NCBI GenBank assembly: GCA_963930655.1
Contig: OZ005609.1
Span: 26,048,501 to 26,112,500, forward strand
Origin: Myrica gale
Taxonomy: Eukaryota > Streptophyta > Magnoliopsida > Fagales > Myricaceae
Direction: 5' to 3'
Length of the DNA: 64,000 nucleotides
Shown here: positions 1-12,255 of the stretch, piece after piece
Numbering within the stretch: the first letter of the stretch is position 1
How the letters are laid out: each line of letters begins with the position of its first letter
Made by a program: the position numbers and the translations under genes
Notes under the pieces: model-generated
What the model was told of the DNA's origin: nothing
Database searches by the model: none
The model's input: the letters and a program-made list of their open reading frames with translations, nothing else

Positions 1-1569
1 AAGAAAATTTAGTCTATAATCTGTAGAGCAGATCCCTTGGGGGCGGTGCGCACAAAACCGGCCCCACAACCCTGTGGGCAATAATCTGAGACTTGCCTAA
101 TGGTAGGAATATCAACCCTAATCCATGTGACTTTAACTTGGTACGTCGAGCCATAAAGACGACCTCCCAACCATTAGGCTAGCGCCGAGGGAGGTATCAT
201 CTGCTTTTGTCCCGGCTTCTACCACTCATCCTTCTATCTGTTCCCCTTCTTTTTGTAGGATTGAACTTTCAACTTTGTACCACTAAAGGCTAACTCGGCA
301 TAATCCCTCACGACCGACCAAATAACTACGCACATCATTGCACATGACCCAAAGGCCCCTCTGAGATTTTCAACCATGAACCCACCTTAGTCGAAAGTGG
401 TCGGTCACTCGTGACCCACTTTAAATCACGTCTATGAGCCCCAAGTTTCCATCAATACTGAGCCAATGTCGACACAACACCTTGGTGAGTATGGCAGTGC
501 TCTCTCTCTAGATCTCTCTTAGCTCTTGAGTTCTCGTTTTGCTGGTCGAGTCTATTGATGCTGGGAGGCCGGTTATTGTGTGAGTGTGTGAGTGGACGAG
601 TGAGATTAGAAGTTGAAAAATCCAATGGCTGAAACAATGTCACGTCATTTAATGAAACCGGGTCACAAATGACGTGACATTGTTTCAGCTATTAGATTTC
701 TCAACTTCTAATCTCACTCGTCCACTCACATACTCACACAATAACTTCACTCACACAATAACTTTTGCCTTGATGCTGGTCATAAGGAATCATATACCTG
801 CATGGAGTTAGTCTTATCCAACTTCAGTTTTAACATGCAACAAATCTCCTGAACCTGGAAAATAGGCATGCCATCCTAAACTAATAGCCAAGATGGGTGG
901 AACCATAGAAAAAGATTCGTAAGTTTGTTTGTTCTAAGTTATGGGAATTGGAACCAAACAGTACATATGCTTGCACAGAGCCAAAAAATTAATATGCGTA
1001 TTGATCTTAAAAGAGGCAACTAGAGATATGGTGTTAAATTATGTCGATTGGATCGAGTGGAGGAATGCGCTAAACGATCCGTTTGGTTCAAATTAGTTGA
1101 GTTGATGGAAGATAGATAAGGCAAGGAGTGTTTGTTTTCTTATTTATTTAGACCGTGGATTTGGCACTCAGCAATCACTTTCTCTGCAATATGATGGGAA
1201 GTGCGAGCTCCACCGAGTTCACGCAAGTTCCATACAGCCACTGCAAGAGCTTACTTGGTCATTATTTCCTCAATTGCTTTTCCCCATCAGATGGTGGCTT
1301 AAGCATTTTCAACCTTTTTCATGTTTAGGTACCCCCATTGAACGGTCGAAGTTGGCAGTGAGTCATGGACGTTGTGGGAGAGTAATCACCTCCCCACTTT
1401 AGCAATTGGAACCAGGGATGTGATCTCTGGCCTTGAGAAAGTGGGAAATGACACCAGTATTATATATCAAAAACTCCCACCCGTGAAGCTCTGTCTGTGT
1501 CACATACATAGACACAAGAGAGACGCGCGTAGTTTCTTGCTTACTCGTGCTTTATAGTTTCAGGAGGGA
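1..1569. other. Intergenic DNA and presumed AHK1 upstream region
   Basis: No coding region is supported here. The short open frames have no recognisable domain. The stretch holds the foldback element described separately (555-779), and its right end must contain the promoter and 5' leader of the histidine kinase gene. A pyrimidine-rich tract ending in CAG lies 7 bases before the start codon at 1570, so a leader intron is possible but unproven. Confidence 0.6.
555..779. mobile_element. Foldback (MITE-like) element with flanking 10-bp direct repeats
   Basis: Two 79-base arms (572-650 and 667-745) are inverted copies with four mismatches, all transitions, separated by a 16-base spacer. The sequence ttgatgctgg occurs at 555-564 and again at 770-779, just outside the fold, as expected for a target-site duplication of about 10 bp. 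Part of the right arm end (cacacaataac) is repeated next to itself at 751-761. The long terminal repeats plus the ~10-bp duplication suggest a Mutator-like MITE; this class assignment is inference. Confidence 0.6.
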
Positions 1570-4500
1570 ATGGCAGAAAATGCAGTTGAAACTTACTCAG
1601 GAAGTTGTGAATGTTCACCAACTCCAAGCACATCAATGGGTACTCCTCTGAGAAAGGTGATGGATAGAATATCAGGTTTCGCCACTTCCTGGAGAAGGAG
1701 CAGCGCAGCTCCACGCTGTCGAAGAATCTTTCACAGGGACGTTGAACGACAAGACTTCCAGTATGCTACTACTCGTTGTCTCTCATCCTACTACAGTGTC
1801 TTCGTTGCTCGCCTTGCTATCATGGTTTGTAAACTTCTACCCGCACTATTAGTTGAGTTAAAGATTTAATCGTCTATGCAGGTCGATCTGCTTGAATGAG
1901 TGAAGTCTCCTCTTAGGTAGTATAAAGATCAGCATAGATACTATGAGCTTGGTGCATGAAGAAAATGAGACTATGGGCATGAAGGTGTTGATCTGAGGAA
2001 CATCGCATGCCCCATGGGGATCATATCTGAATCACGTGTTGCTCATCTTTTAAGCAGTTTAGAGAATGCTCAGGTTGAATTGGTAAAAGTTGCAAAATGA
2101 AATGCAAAACCAAGTCTGTGTATCTGCAGTGGAACTGCAGAACTCCCAGACAAGAGAACCCATTCTGCCATTGAAGTCATTTACTTTAGGGATTAGATGC
2201 TGCTAATTCTAGTTATGTCCCCGGTCCCCCCCCCCCCCCCCCGGGCAACGTCTTTAGAAGATCTTATTTGGTACAACAAAAACTAAAAACTTATACGTCT
2301 ACACCCAAGTTTCACTTTGGTTCTTTGACAGATTGTTTTGTCTTATTACAGGTCATGTTGGCCATTCTAATCGGGCTGCTAACCATATTAACTTGGCATT
2401 TCACGAAGATCTATACAACAAAATCACTCAATGGCTTAGCATTTGGCCTTCGAAATGAACTTCTACAACGGCCAGTTTTAAGGATGTGGAACATCTTGAA
2501 TTCGACTTCTGAGATAACAACAGCTCAGGTTAAGCTGTCACAGTATGTGTTCAAACAGTACAACAGACCTGCCACTCATGCAGAACAAGTTGAGGTGATT
2601 GTTAAGCTATTCATTATACTCTTACTATTTCTTCACTTGTATATTATATTTGAGACTATTTGGCAACATCGTGTATTTAACAATCGTTCAACTCTTAGCA
2701 GCTATATGAAGCTATGAGGGATGTAACATGGGCACTATTTTCAAGTCGTAAGGCTCTCAATGCAATAACTATCAACTATAGAAATGGCTTTGTCCAGGCA
2801 TTCCATAGAGATCACAGGAGTAACAACACTTTCTACATCTACTCTGATCTTGTCAACTATTCAATCAGCGCCACCGGGTCCTATGAAAGCAATATGCTGT
2901 CATCACGTCAAGCTTGGACTGCTCAATCGATACATGGTAACATTTCTGCAATTTGGTATCAGGAACCCCTTGATCCCGTCACTGGTGACAAGATAGGAAA
3001 AGCAAAGCCAATCCCACCAGATGATCTGATCAATATCGCAGGCCTTTCACAAGTACCTGATGGTGTAGCTTCATGGCATGTGGCAGTGAGCAAATATACT
3101 GATTCACCCTTACTTTCAGCAGCACTGCCAGTCTGGGACCCTTCAAATGAAAGTATTATGGCTGTTGTGGGTGTTACTACGGCACTTTATAGTGTAGGCC
3201 AGCTTATGAAGGAGCTTGTTGAAGTCCACAGTGGGCATATATATTTGACATCCCAAGAGGGTTATTTACTTGCTACTTCCACAAATGCACCACTTCTGAA
3301 AAATTCAACTAAGGGCCCCCAGCTTATGAGGGCCATTGATTCTGAGGATCAAGTAATACAGATGGGAGCTAGGTGGTTGCAGAAAGCCTATGGCAACAAC
3401 TTTTCTGTGAGTCATGAGGTTCATGCAGAGAATGTCAGGCTTGACAACGAGCAGTATTATGTTGATTCATTTTTCCTAAAACTAAAGAGGCTACCCTTGG
3501 TAAGTCTTGACCATCGTTTTACTCATTCCCCAAGATTGTAGGTCGTATATGTGTTAAGAAAATGGGAGGTGCTGGATGCCTGGTGGAACAAATTCGTATT
3601 CCAAGGCAATTCTATGTTTATTCATTGCTAAAACGAAAACACTATGAGGATTCTTCAAGTCTTTGCTTTCGTCTAATTGGCCTACAGTAAAGTAGCATTT
3701 ATTATACTTAACGAAAATACTAATGTTAAACTTTATGCAGGTGGGGGTCATCATCATTCCAAGAAACAATATAATGGGGAAGGTAGATGAGAGAGCCTTC
3801 AAAACTTTGGTCATATTGATATCTGCATCTTTATGTATCCTAGTCATTGGATGCATCTGCATCTTTATACTGACGAATGGGGTGTCCAAAGAAATGAAAC
3901 TACGAGCAGAATTAATAAGTCATCTCGATGCAAGAAGAAGGGCAGAGGCATGTAGCAACTATAAAAGCCAATTTTTGGCAAACATGAGGTCCGTAATTTC
4001 AACTTTTAGAAGCTACCGATATACCATGATGTGAGGTTAATGGTTAATGGATTCCATTAACAACACTGTTGTGTTGCAGTCATGAACTGAGGACACCTAT
4101 GGCGGCAGTAATTGGATTGCTCGATATTCTCATATGTGATGATTGCCTGACAAATGAACAATATGAGACTGTTACACAGATTAGAAAATGCTCAACAGCT
4201 CTACTCCGGCTTCTAAACAATATACTGGATTTGAGCAAGGTGAGATAAAAAAAACACTTTGACTTCTTCTTTAATGAGCAATCCAAAAGGGATGTATCAA
4301 CAGATCTTGACATAATGTACCAAAACAAGATAGATAATACGTGCATAGTTAATAAGTGGAGAAAATTAGTTGATTATGAATTTACTTCCTACAGAAATAT
4401 TTTGAAATTGTGAGCAGCAACAAAGCTGCTATCAAATAAGTTTAGTCTACTTGCTTCACTTCTGAAAATGCAAATAAAAATACTATATAGGTTGAATCCG

Positions 4501-7500
4501 GAAAACTGGTGCTGGAAGAAGCCGAGTTTGACTTGGGCCGAGAACTTGAAGGACTCTTGGATATGTTCTCTGTGCAGTGCATTAACCACAATGTGGAAAC
4601 TGTTTTAGATCTCTCTGGTATGACGCCAATTCTAAGTGGAAAACAAATCAAAATTAATGGTCAAAGATTACTTTTATGAGTTTACTATCTGTTTCTGATG
4701 TGCAAATTCACTCTGTTTCCATGTTAGATGATATGCCAAAATTAGTTCGAGGAGACTCTGCTAGAGTTGTGCAAATATTTTCGAATCTCATCAGCAATTC
4801 TCTCAAGTTCACTACTTGTAAGTGCATCTACAAATAGCTATTGCGCTAGCCTTAGTTTCACAGTGCTGCAGACTGTAATAGAAACTAAGATAACTAAGAA
4901 ATAATGTCGATAGTGTCTATTTGGAATGCTCTCAGACTAAAATAGAACCTAAAAGAGAGAGAATGGGAGGTAGAGAGATATTCATTTCTAAAGAATCAAC
5001 CAACCTCAGTGTCTGTCATACACTCAAACCATTGTCTAGCTCTGTTGGTGACAAAGGGTAAGTTTGAAGATAATAAAAACTCTCTTTATTTCAGGTGAAT
5101 ATTTTTTGGAAGTTGGAGCCACAGATGTTTGAACCATGATTGAGAATAGTTTTGGTTGATTTTTTTTTTAGCTCAGGTATCTCGTAAGATATCATTTTGC
5201 TCTTGGGGGCATCTGAGGCTTGATCTTTCATCTCCTATAAATATAGTATGTTCCAAAATTAGAATTCCTCCATTACTCATTTTGGTTCATCATTCAATCT
5301 TAAGAGGCATGCATATATGTGTTACTTGAGAGTGACTATATCAATTAATAGTACCAAGTACAAAGCAGGTGACTCTTCAATTGAGTCCTTGCAGAAGATA
5401 AAGAAAGCCAAAAATATTTTGGATCTCGGAATTTTTTTATTCATCTGCGGCGTGCTTGGTATCTAAAGCAATATGGAGAAAGGAATTCTGATGTTCCTTT
5501 TAGAGACAAAATTTTTAACTAGGTCTATTTCCAACAATGATGATAATTAAGTGGCAACAAAAACTATATTAATCTTACACTATGATAATTTTTCTTAAGA
5601 AAGAATGAGCTTACATATTGAATTTTTCTGAATGGCATACAGCGGGTCATGTCATCATCAGAGGATGGTGTGAGAACTCAAATTGTTGCATTGACACCAA
5701 GAAGTTTACTCTCGATCAGAAGAAATCAAGGGCTGCACATAGAACAAAGTTTAAACAACAAGGAGCTCATACAAAGAAGGCCTGCAAGAAAGACGACAAA
5801 ATGATCCTTCGGTTTGAAGTTGATGACACTGGCTGTGGTAGGAATCTTGAAACTTCATGAACCCATCGCAAAATTAGACTCTCATATAAGTAACAATTAG
5901 TTCATATTTTGTAGGCATTGATCCAAGCAAGTGGGAATCTGTATTTGAAAGCTTTGAGCAAGCAGACCCCTCAACGACAAGAACGTAAGTGAAATAAACA
6001 AGGTTCACCAACATCCACAAACAAATCTATGATTGTCTTCTAACATGCAGCCCACTTTCTTTTGTTGAGGTAGCAGAATAAAAAATAGAATCCATGTCCA
6101 AAAATATTAGCAATTTGATCAAAAAATTAAGAACTGAAATTTCCAGAAATAACTTCGGAAACATCTTCCTAATTTCAGGCATGGAGGCACTGGTCTTGGA
6201 TTATGCATTGTGCGGACCTTGGTGAGTGAAATCCTCTTGTATGTTTTGATTAGGCATTGCATATAAACGCACCACAAAAACCACACATGTTGAATCTCGT
6301 CCATCAAGTAATAGGTTTATAGATTTTCTAATGGGTTTTGGAATTCCTCATGACAAAATGAGTCATGAGGAGATGCAGGAAGGAGCGAATATATAGCTTT
6401 TATTAGTGTATGAGAGTCAGAAGACAAAAATTTGTCTTAGTGAGAGTTAGCATTAAGGCATCATTGTTTGCACTGGTGTGCTGGATTTCAGATAAAGCTT
6501 GTAATACATGCTGTTGATAGTGGATTTGCTGTGGACTCTGGCATTTGGCTGAACCACGTAACAAATTTTTCTTGTGGTTCTTGCAATTGGATTTTTTCTG
6601 TGTTTTTATGCATGCATGAGCACACAGAAAGTCAGAAATTATTTGTACCCCTAGGCCATAAGCTGCATGTCTACAACTACATAAAATAAGATACCAACTC
6701 TTAAATGACTCTACCATGTTGTAGGGAGAAAATAAAAGGTCATCTCACTATTCTCTAGCTTGTATGCTCCAATGCACTAAATAATGTGAATCTCTTTGTC
6801 CACTTATAATGATACTGCTGATGGCAGATTAACAAAATGGGTGGAGAAATCAAGGTCGCAAAGAAGGAGGGCCCAGGAACTTTAATGCAGCTGTACTTGC
6901 TTCTTACTGCACCTGAAGATGGCATAGAACATCATTGTCAAGCCGATTTTGCGAAGCATAGTTTGGTAGTGAGTAAAATTTCCTTTCTTCCGACTACTAT
7001 ATGAAAACTCTTGCGCAGTGGAATGATGCATTTATCAGACATAAAGAGCTTATATTTGAATTATCACTGTAGGTGCTGCTTGCACAACGTGGCAGCATGG
7101 GTAGATTGATTATGTCGCAGTGGCTACATAAGATTGGAGTGCTCTCTATGGAAGCATCTGAATGGAATGAACTGACCCAAATTCTTCGTGAACTCTTCCA
7201 TGCTAGAAGTTCAGTTCGTAATAATGGCTTTGATGCACAATGTTCACTAAGTGAACCCTTGAGGACTCAGGCACTGAGCGTACAAGACATGAGGAATCCA
7301 GTTGTCATCATCGTTGTTGATGTAGGACTACTTGACTTGAGCACAGACATATGGAAGGAACAACTGAACTTTCTTGATAATTACTTTGGGAAAGCAAATT
7401 TTGCATGGATGCTTAATCATGACACTTCCAATGCCATAAAGATGGAGCTCCGCAGGAAAGGGCACATATTGATGGTTAATATGCCACTTTACAAGGCAAA

Positions 7501-8759
7501 GATGATCCACATTCTGGAGACAGTCATAAAGGAGAGAAATCTTGAATTGCAGAAAAGAAGTTCAACTGCTTCAGGAACTACCAAAGAGGGTGATCTGCGT
7601 GAATGTCTTGAGATCGATCCCACATCCTTTGACATTACCTGCTCCGATGATTCTGATATGTTGGAAATGGACAGCTTGAATCCTGTAAGTGGGTCTCAGA
7701 CTGGGGAAAAACGAGGAGAGAGTATTAGAAAACCCTGTTCTTCAGGATACCGGAAAAGTAACAACTGCTTAGTTGAACTCACTCGTGTTTATTCACAGGA
7801 AAATTACTCAACAGAAAGAGATCCATGTCAAGTCAGGCCCAATTATCACCTTGTTGAAGATGAAGAACATAAGCGCTGCACACAACAAGCATCCCTTTCA
7901 ACAGAATCCCCAGGTGAATATGCTACACACCGGGAGCAACGTTTGGTTAGCAGCTGTCCTACAGCAAAAAGTAATTTGTGTTCAAGTACTGCGGATAAAA
8001 AGAAGTCTCTTGAAGGCCTTCGAATACTGCTTGCAGAAGATACCCCGGTACTTCAGAGAGTTGCAACCATAATGCTGGAAAAAATGGGGGCTACAGTTAT
8101 TGCTGTCGGAGATGGAGTTCAGGCAGTAGATTCCCTGAATTGCATGCTAGGCACAGAAGATTATAGAAGAAGGGCATCTGTCTTTGAAGATAGAAACACG
8201 CTATCACAAACAGAGACGGGGGATTCTCTTCCATATGACTTGATCCTTATGGATTGCCAAGTAAGAATCTAATGCCCTGCTGTCTTAGTCATCTTAGTTA
8301 TCAAAACACATAGGAAATCAAAGAATAAGGATAAAAAATTGATGGTGTTGGAATTGCAAGGGTGCAGTTCTTGCTAGGGACTAGAACTAGAAGCATTTTA
8401 AAAGGACTACCAAAGAAACATCTCAGTTTTTTTTTCCCAATTGGACATTAACTTTGTTGGTTAAGTGAATGTGCTTAGATTGACACATGTTCTGAACCCT
8501 TCTGTCTTCCTGTAAACAGATGCCAAAGATGGATGGTTATGAAGCAACAAAAATAATTAGGAAATCAGAAGCTGGAACTGGGTTGCACATTCCCATTGTC
8601 GCACTGACAGCCCATGCAATGTCATCAGATGAAGCCAAATGCTTGGAGGTGGGCATGGATGCTTACCTAACAAAACCAATTGACCACAAGCTGATGGTGT
8701 CCACCATTCTTTCACTCACTAAAAGAGCAGGCCTAGCTTTCATGTCAAGCGAAAGCTAA
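1570..8759 (+). CDS. AHK1: Osmosensing hybrid histidine kinase (AHK1-like)
   Basis: Plasma-membrane hybrid sensor kinase for osmotic and water-stress phosphorelay signalling. Thirteen exons: 1570-1824, 2352-2594, 2702-3499, 3741-3988, 4080-4239, 4491-4617, 4728-4817, 5643-5837, 5915-5984, 6179-6221, 6828-6968, 7073-8260, 8520-8759; all phases join, giving about 1265 residues. Two hydrophobic segments (about 84-105 and 455-480) flank an extracellular sensor domain. The H-box NMSHELRTP follows, with the phosphoacceptor His near 516 encoded just after the exon 4/5 join. Then come the N-box (NLISNSLKF), DTGCG and GGTGLGL ATP-binding motifs. The C-terminal receiver has the acidic pair in LLAEDTP, the phospho-Asp in LILMD near 1184, and TKP. 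The last intron splits the receiver directly after MDCQ. Somewhat longer than Arabidopsis AHK1 (about 1207). The start is the first ATG in a frame matching the family N-terminus. Confidence 0.95.
2226..2242. repeat. Poly-C tract in AHK1 intron 1
   Basis: An uninterrupted run of 17 C lies in the first intron about 110 bases before the acceptor. Length polymorphism and sequencing error are both likely in such a run. Confidence 0.8.
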
Positions 8760-9531
8760 CTAACCAGTTGCTTGTGCAGCCTTTGGATGCAAAAATTTCA
8801 CAGCAGTTTTGAGAAAATGTAGTGTTATTTGTCCCCCATGGATGTACATATATGAGTTTCCTCTTAGGATCATAAGGGATCCAAGTCCAACATATAGCAC
8901 ATGATTCAATGCAATGAAACTTATAACCAGTATATTCTGTCTACATTACTCAAAGAGCTTGTGCTCCTACATGTGGACCTGAAATACAAGGAGTGTCAAA
9001 GGGTGGGACTAATAGGGCAGAAAAACAAGGTGATCGTATGGGTTAGCAAGCGGGAATCTGTGTGATTGAGTGAGCATCTTTTTAATTTTTCTGAGCAGAT
9101 AGCATCGTTAGATTGACTACACAACCATGTGAAAGAGGAGGGGTGAAAGAACCCTAACAAACCCCTCAAATTAGACATTAAGGGCTTGTTTGGGAAGTGG
9201 TTTAGGTTTTGGTTTAAAATTTTAAATTAGATTAAAATATTATTTTGTGGTAAGGTTTTATTTGGTTGGGTAAGATTTTGAGTTTTTTTTAAATATATAT
9301 ATGTATGTTCCATTAATTATATCTTCCATTTTGCAAGACTCTTCTCTAAATTAGTCACGCACATTCAAAGGTTGACTGCTTTTGAGACATATATTTAAAT
9401 GACATTATTGGATTATAATCTTTCTTTAATTTTCTACTTGAATTATATGATGCAATTTAAGAAAAAATAGACAAAATAGTGCAGGATCCACTATTTAAAG
9501 TTGCACGTGTAATATTTCGAGCAACATGCGT
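8760..9531. other. AHK1 3' flank and AT-rich intergenic DNA
   Basis: The first 200 bases are presumably the 3' UTR of the kinase gene. From about 9181 the sequence becomes strongly AT-rich and begins gggcttgtttggg, a phrase typical of plant MITE ends, but I could not locate a matching right end. No coding region is supported. Confidence 0.5.
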
Positions 9532-9763
9532 TAGGGCTGTTCAAAAAATCTGATGTTCCAAACTGGAACATTCTTAGCCTAAAAAAATTAGTCCAAAACC
9601 TTTTTGGACCTATAATATAATGTTTATATATATATAAGCTCAGTGAAACCTGACTCCGAACCCGGTTTAGGGTCAGTCCAGGTTAGTATCGGGTTTTATT
9701 TATCTTGCCCTGATTGAGTCGGGTGGGATTTGGGATGGGGGAAACTCGAAAAGCCTAGCCCTA
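9532..9763. mobile_element. Decayed non-autonomous hAT element (MITE)
   Basis: The left end reads TAGGGCTGTTCA. The right end reads as TAGGGCTAGG on the other strand. The flanking 8-mers are acatgcgt (9524-9531) and acatacac (9764-9771), which match at five of eight positions with only transition differences, as expected of an old target duplication. The interior carries CGGGT-rich subterminal motifs like those in the larger hAT element nearby. It has no coding capacity. Confidence 0.6.
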
Positions 9764-9868
9764 ACATACACCTTATAGAGTGCATGTGTTTGGGTCTATT
9801 TTTATAAATGATATGATACCATTCAAACAAAAAAAAAATTATAAAGAATCTTGATCCAACGTTATTTA

Positions 9869-10062
9869 GGTTGTGTTTGTGTTGTAATATTTTTGGTATG
9901 AGAATATGTGTTGGTATTGGGTTTAGTGAAAATGTGAAGAGAGGTAATTTTTTATAATTTTTGTAATTTTTATAATTTTTTATGGAAGAAAGAAATTATA
10001 TTTGAGTATTTTATTAGGAGAGAGATAAAATTTTGGAAAAAATTAGCTTTGCAAACGCAGCC
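9869..10062. mobile_element. AT-rich MITE, terminal motif GGTTGTGTTTG
   Basis: The left end GGTTGTGTTTG is matched at 9 of 11 positions by the inverted right end (CAAACGCAGCC on the plus strand). The flanks are tta and tga, suggesting a 3-bp TTA-type duplication as in PIF/Harbinger MITEs. The interior is almost pure A/T. A related copy lies near 46271. Classification is by inference from ends and flanks only. Confidence 0.5.
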
Positions 10063-10464
10063 TGAGTACTAAAACTGGAACGAGAAATGGTGTTCTAAGA
10101 TGTTCTAGAATGTTCGAAACGTCGGATGATGCTTGGGGTGCAGGAAAAGAAAAATATATAATAAAGAAGAATTTACGTGCCTGAACACGAAATGACTGAA
10201 GTGTCCCCATGATGCGTTTACACTGCAAATAGCAGTGCCTTGTGTACAGCAGATTAGGGGTGTTCACGGAACGGTGTAACCCGACTCGACCCGGACTTCC
10301 GAACCGACCCGGGTAAATTCGGGTCGGCCTTCCGATGGTTCGGGTCGGGTGTCGGAACAAATAGGTTTGTTCCGCGAACTACGGGTCGGGTGTCGGAATG
10401 GAAGAAAAATTTCCGTCCGTTCCGACCCGACCCGGAATATAAATTACAAAATGATATATACATA

Positions 10465-10504
10465 TGTAGGAGCATCAAAACTGCGTCGTTTTGATGCTCC
10501 TACA
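10465..10504. repeat. Perfect 17-bp hairpin inside the hAT left arm
   Basis: Arms at 10465-10481 and 10488-10504 are exact inverted copies with a 6-base loop. It lies between the subterminal repeats and the tandem duplication. It could be a structured leader or an internal transposase-binding site; neither can be decided from sequence. Confidence 0.8.
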
Positions 10505-10564
10505 TCATAAACTGAGCCGCCTCCCAATATTCCGTCCGTTGCCCTAGCCCGTTACTCCTAGTCT

Positions 10565-10795
10565 CCCTTAGCGCCTCCCGTTTCTCTCTCCCGAGTCTCC
10601 CCGCCTGAGCCGCCTCCCAACATCTTCTCCTTCGCCCCCTTGCCTCGCTGCCCCCTGTCTCTCTACGGCGTCTCCCGTCTCTCTCTCCCTTAGCGCCTCC
10701 CGTCTCTCTCTCCCGAGTCTCCCCGCCTGAGCCGCCTCCCAACATCTTCTCCTTCGCCCCCTTGCCTCGCTGCCCCCTGTCTCTCTACGGCGCCG
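10565..10795. repeat. 122-bp tandem duplication in the hAT left arm
   Basis: A pyrimidine-rich segment beginning ccttagcgcctcccg at 10566 recurs at 10688 with a period of 122 bases. The two copies are nearly identical over more than 100 bases, including tcgcccccttgcctcgctg. The antisense Gly/Arg-rich open frames over this stretch are a by-product of the repeat and are not annotated as genes. Confidence 0.85.
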
Positions 10796-10806
10796 CACGT
10801 CTGACG

Positions 10807-12255
10807 CCTCTGGTCTCCAGGCTTCACGGGAAAACTCTATTGGCCGCGCACCTCTTCAACTTCGTTCATTAGGTACACAACTGATGAGCAAATCATTTGT
10901 GATGTTTGCTGCAATTGCAATGTGTTTATTACATTTTGTTCAAATTGTTCTAGAGCTTATTATCGTCAACGAATATTTTCTTTTGACATGCGTACACACA
11001 CAGACAATCTATCCATGTCCATGCCCCATACACCGAAAGTCTTGATAGTAAAAGAAACTTGTTAAGAACTCCTTCTGTAGCAAAATTATAACATGATTTG
11101 TTTTATGAGTTTGTGCTCTGGTTTTATGTCCTGAGGTAGTCATATTAATGTAATTTCTTGTACGAATTTACCCTAGGATTTTGGGATGGCACAATAGTAC
11201 ATGTAAAGGTTATATGGGTAGAGCACTGCACTATGTAGTGAACTGCAGTGAGGTTGAGCTAATGTTGTGCAGTGTTGTTGTCTGTGAATCTAAATAGGGG
11301 TGACTTGGTAAGTAAGAGGTGGTGTTGAAGGGAAAAAAAACATTTTATAGCGTACTATGGTTCTACTCCTACCTAAGCTACCTTGAGTTGATGTCTGTGT
11401 GAGTTTCATCATAAATAGAATTCCTACACCATTGCTTACACATCGGTCTTCCTATAGTTTAGAAAATCTCTAATTTTCTCCTCCATTTTTCTACCTAGCT
11501 AACACTACCCCTAGTGTGAACCTGGAACTGTTAGTCAACAATTAATGTTATAATTGCTTTTATATATGTGGATTGGTGGGAAGACTTTATAGTGTTTCGT
11601 AGACCTCATCTTGATTTCAATTTATATTATAGATCGTACGTGTTTCACTTCCTCCAATCATCAAATAAGTCTTGATGACATTGAGTCCATGTATGCTTTT
11701 GGAGACTACGTTATGCACGTTTCGTTCAGCAATATAAAAGGATTACTGGAATGTATTGCACTATTGTGATCTATTCAAATGATTAAATACGCGTAAATGA
11801 GTCATGTTGCATCTACTAGATGGCCAAATTTCGCAATTTTTTTGATACAAAAAGGATCCTGAAATATCTCTTTAATTCCCTCCAAAACAAGACAACCTTG
11901 CACTAATCTAGGATATGAATGATTAAAGGAGTAAGTTTTAATGTAATATTAAAGATAAATTAAGGTAAGATATAGTCTACCTAGTACTGATCAACTAAAC
12001 TATAAACTGCAAGTTTGAACTGTTACTTACTAGTTACTAAACAACCAGTTTATACTGATATAAAAACGTTTGGGTCAGGGCGTCACAGAGAAAAATCGAA
12101 ATATACCACTTCATATAAGAACCCCTATACTGTACACAAGCTAGTTCTCTTTCGGTTCAATTGTATTCCGCATGCTTCAGCTTGTAGGTTTGCTGCATCT
12201 CTCTCATTCTAAAATTTATTGATTTGTTGTTTTTGGCTTTTTGCAATTGACACAG
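10807..12255 (+). other. Leader region of the hAT transposase gene
   Basis: There is no coding content between the tandem repeat and the transposase start. A pyrimidine-rich stretch followed by gacacag sits immediately before the ATG at 12256, so the 5' leader is probably spliced and part of this stretch would be a leader intron. The upstream exon cannot be placed with confidence. Confidence 0.45.

Noticed and set aside
572-745. MicroRNA precursor
   Set aside because: The pairing is far longer and more uniform than a typical plant pre-miRNA, and flanking direct repeats point to a transposable foldback.
10500-10798. Antisense Gly/Arg-rich frames
   Set aside because: They are products of the CT-rich tandem duplication in the hAT left arm; two overlapping frames give the same repeats.
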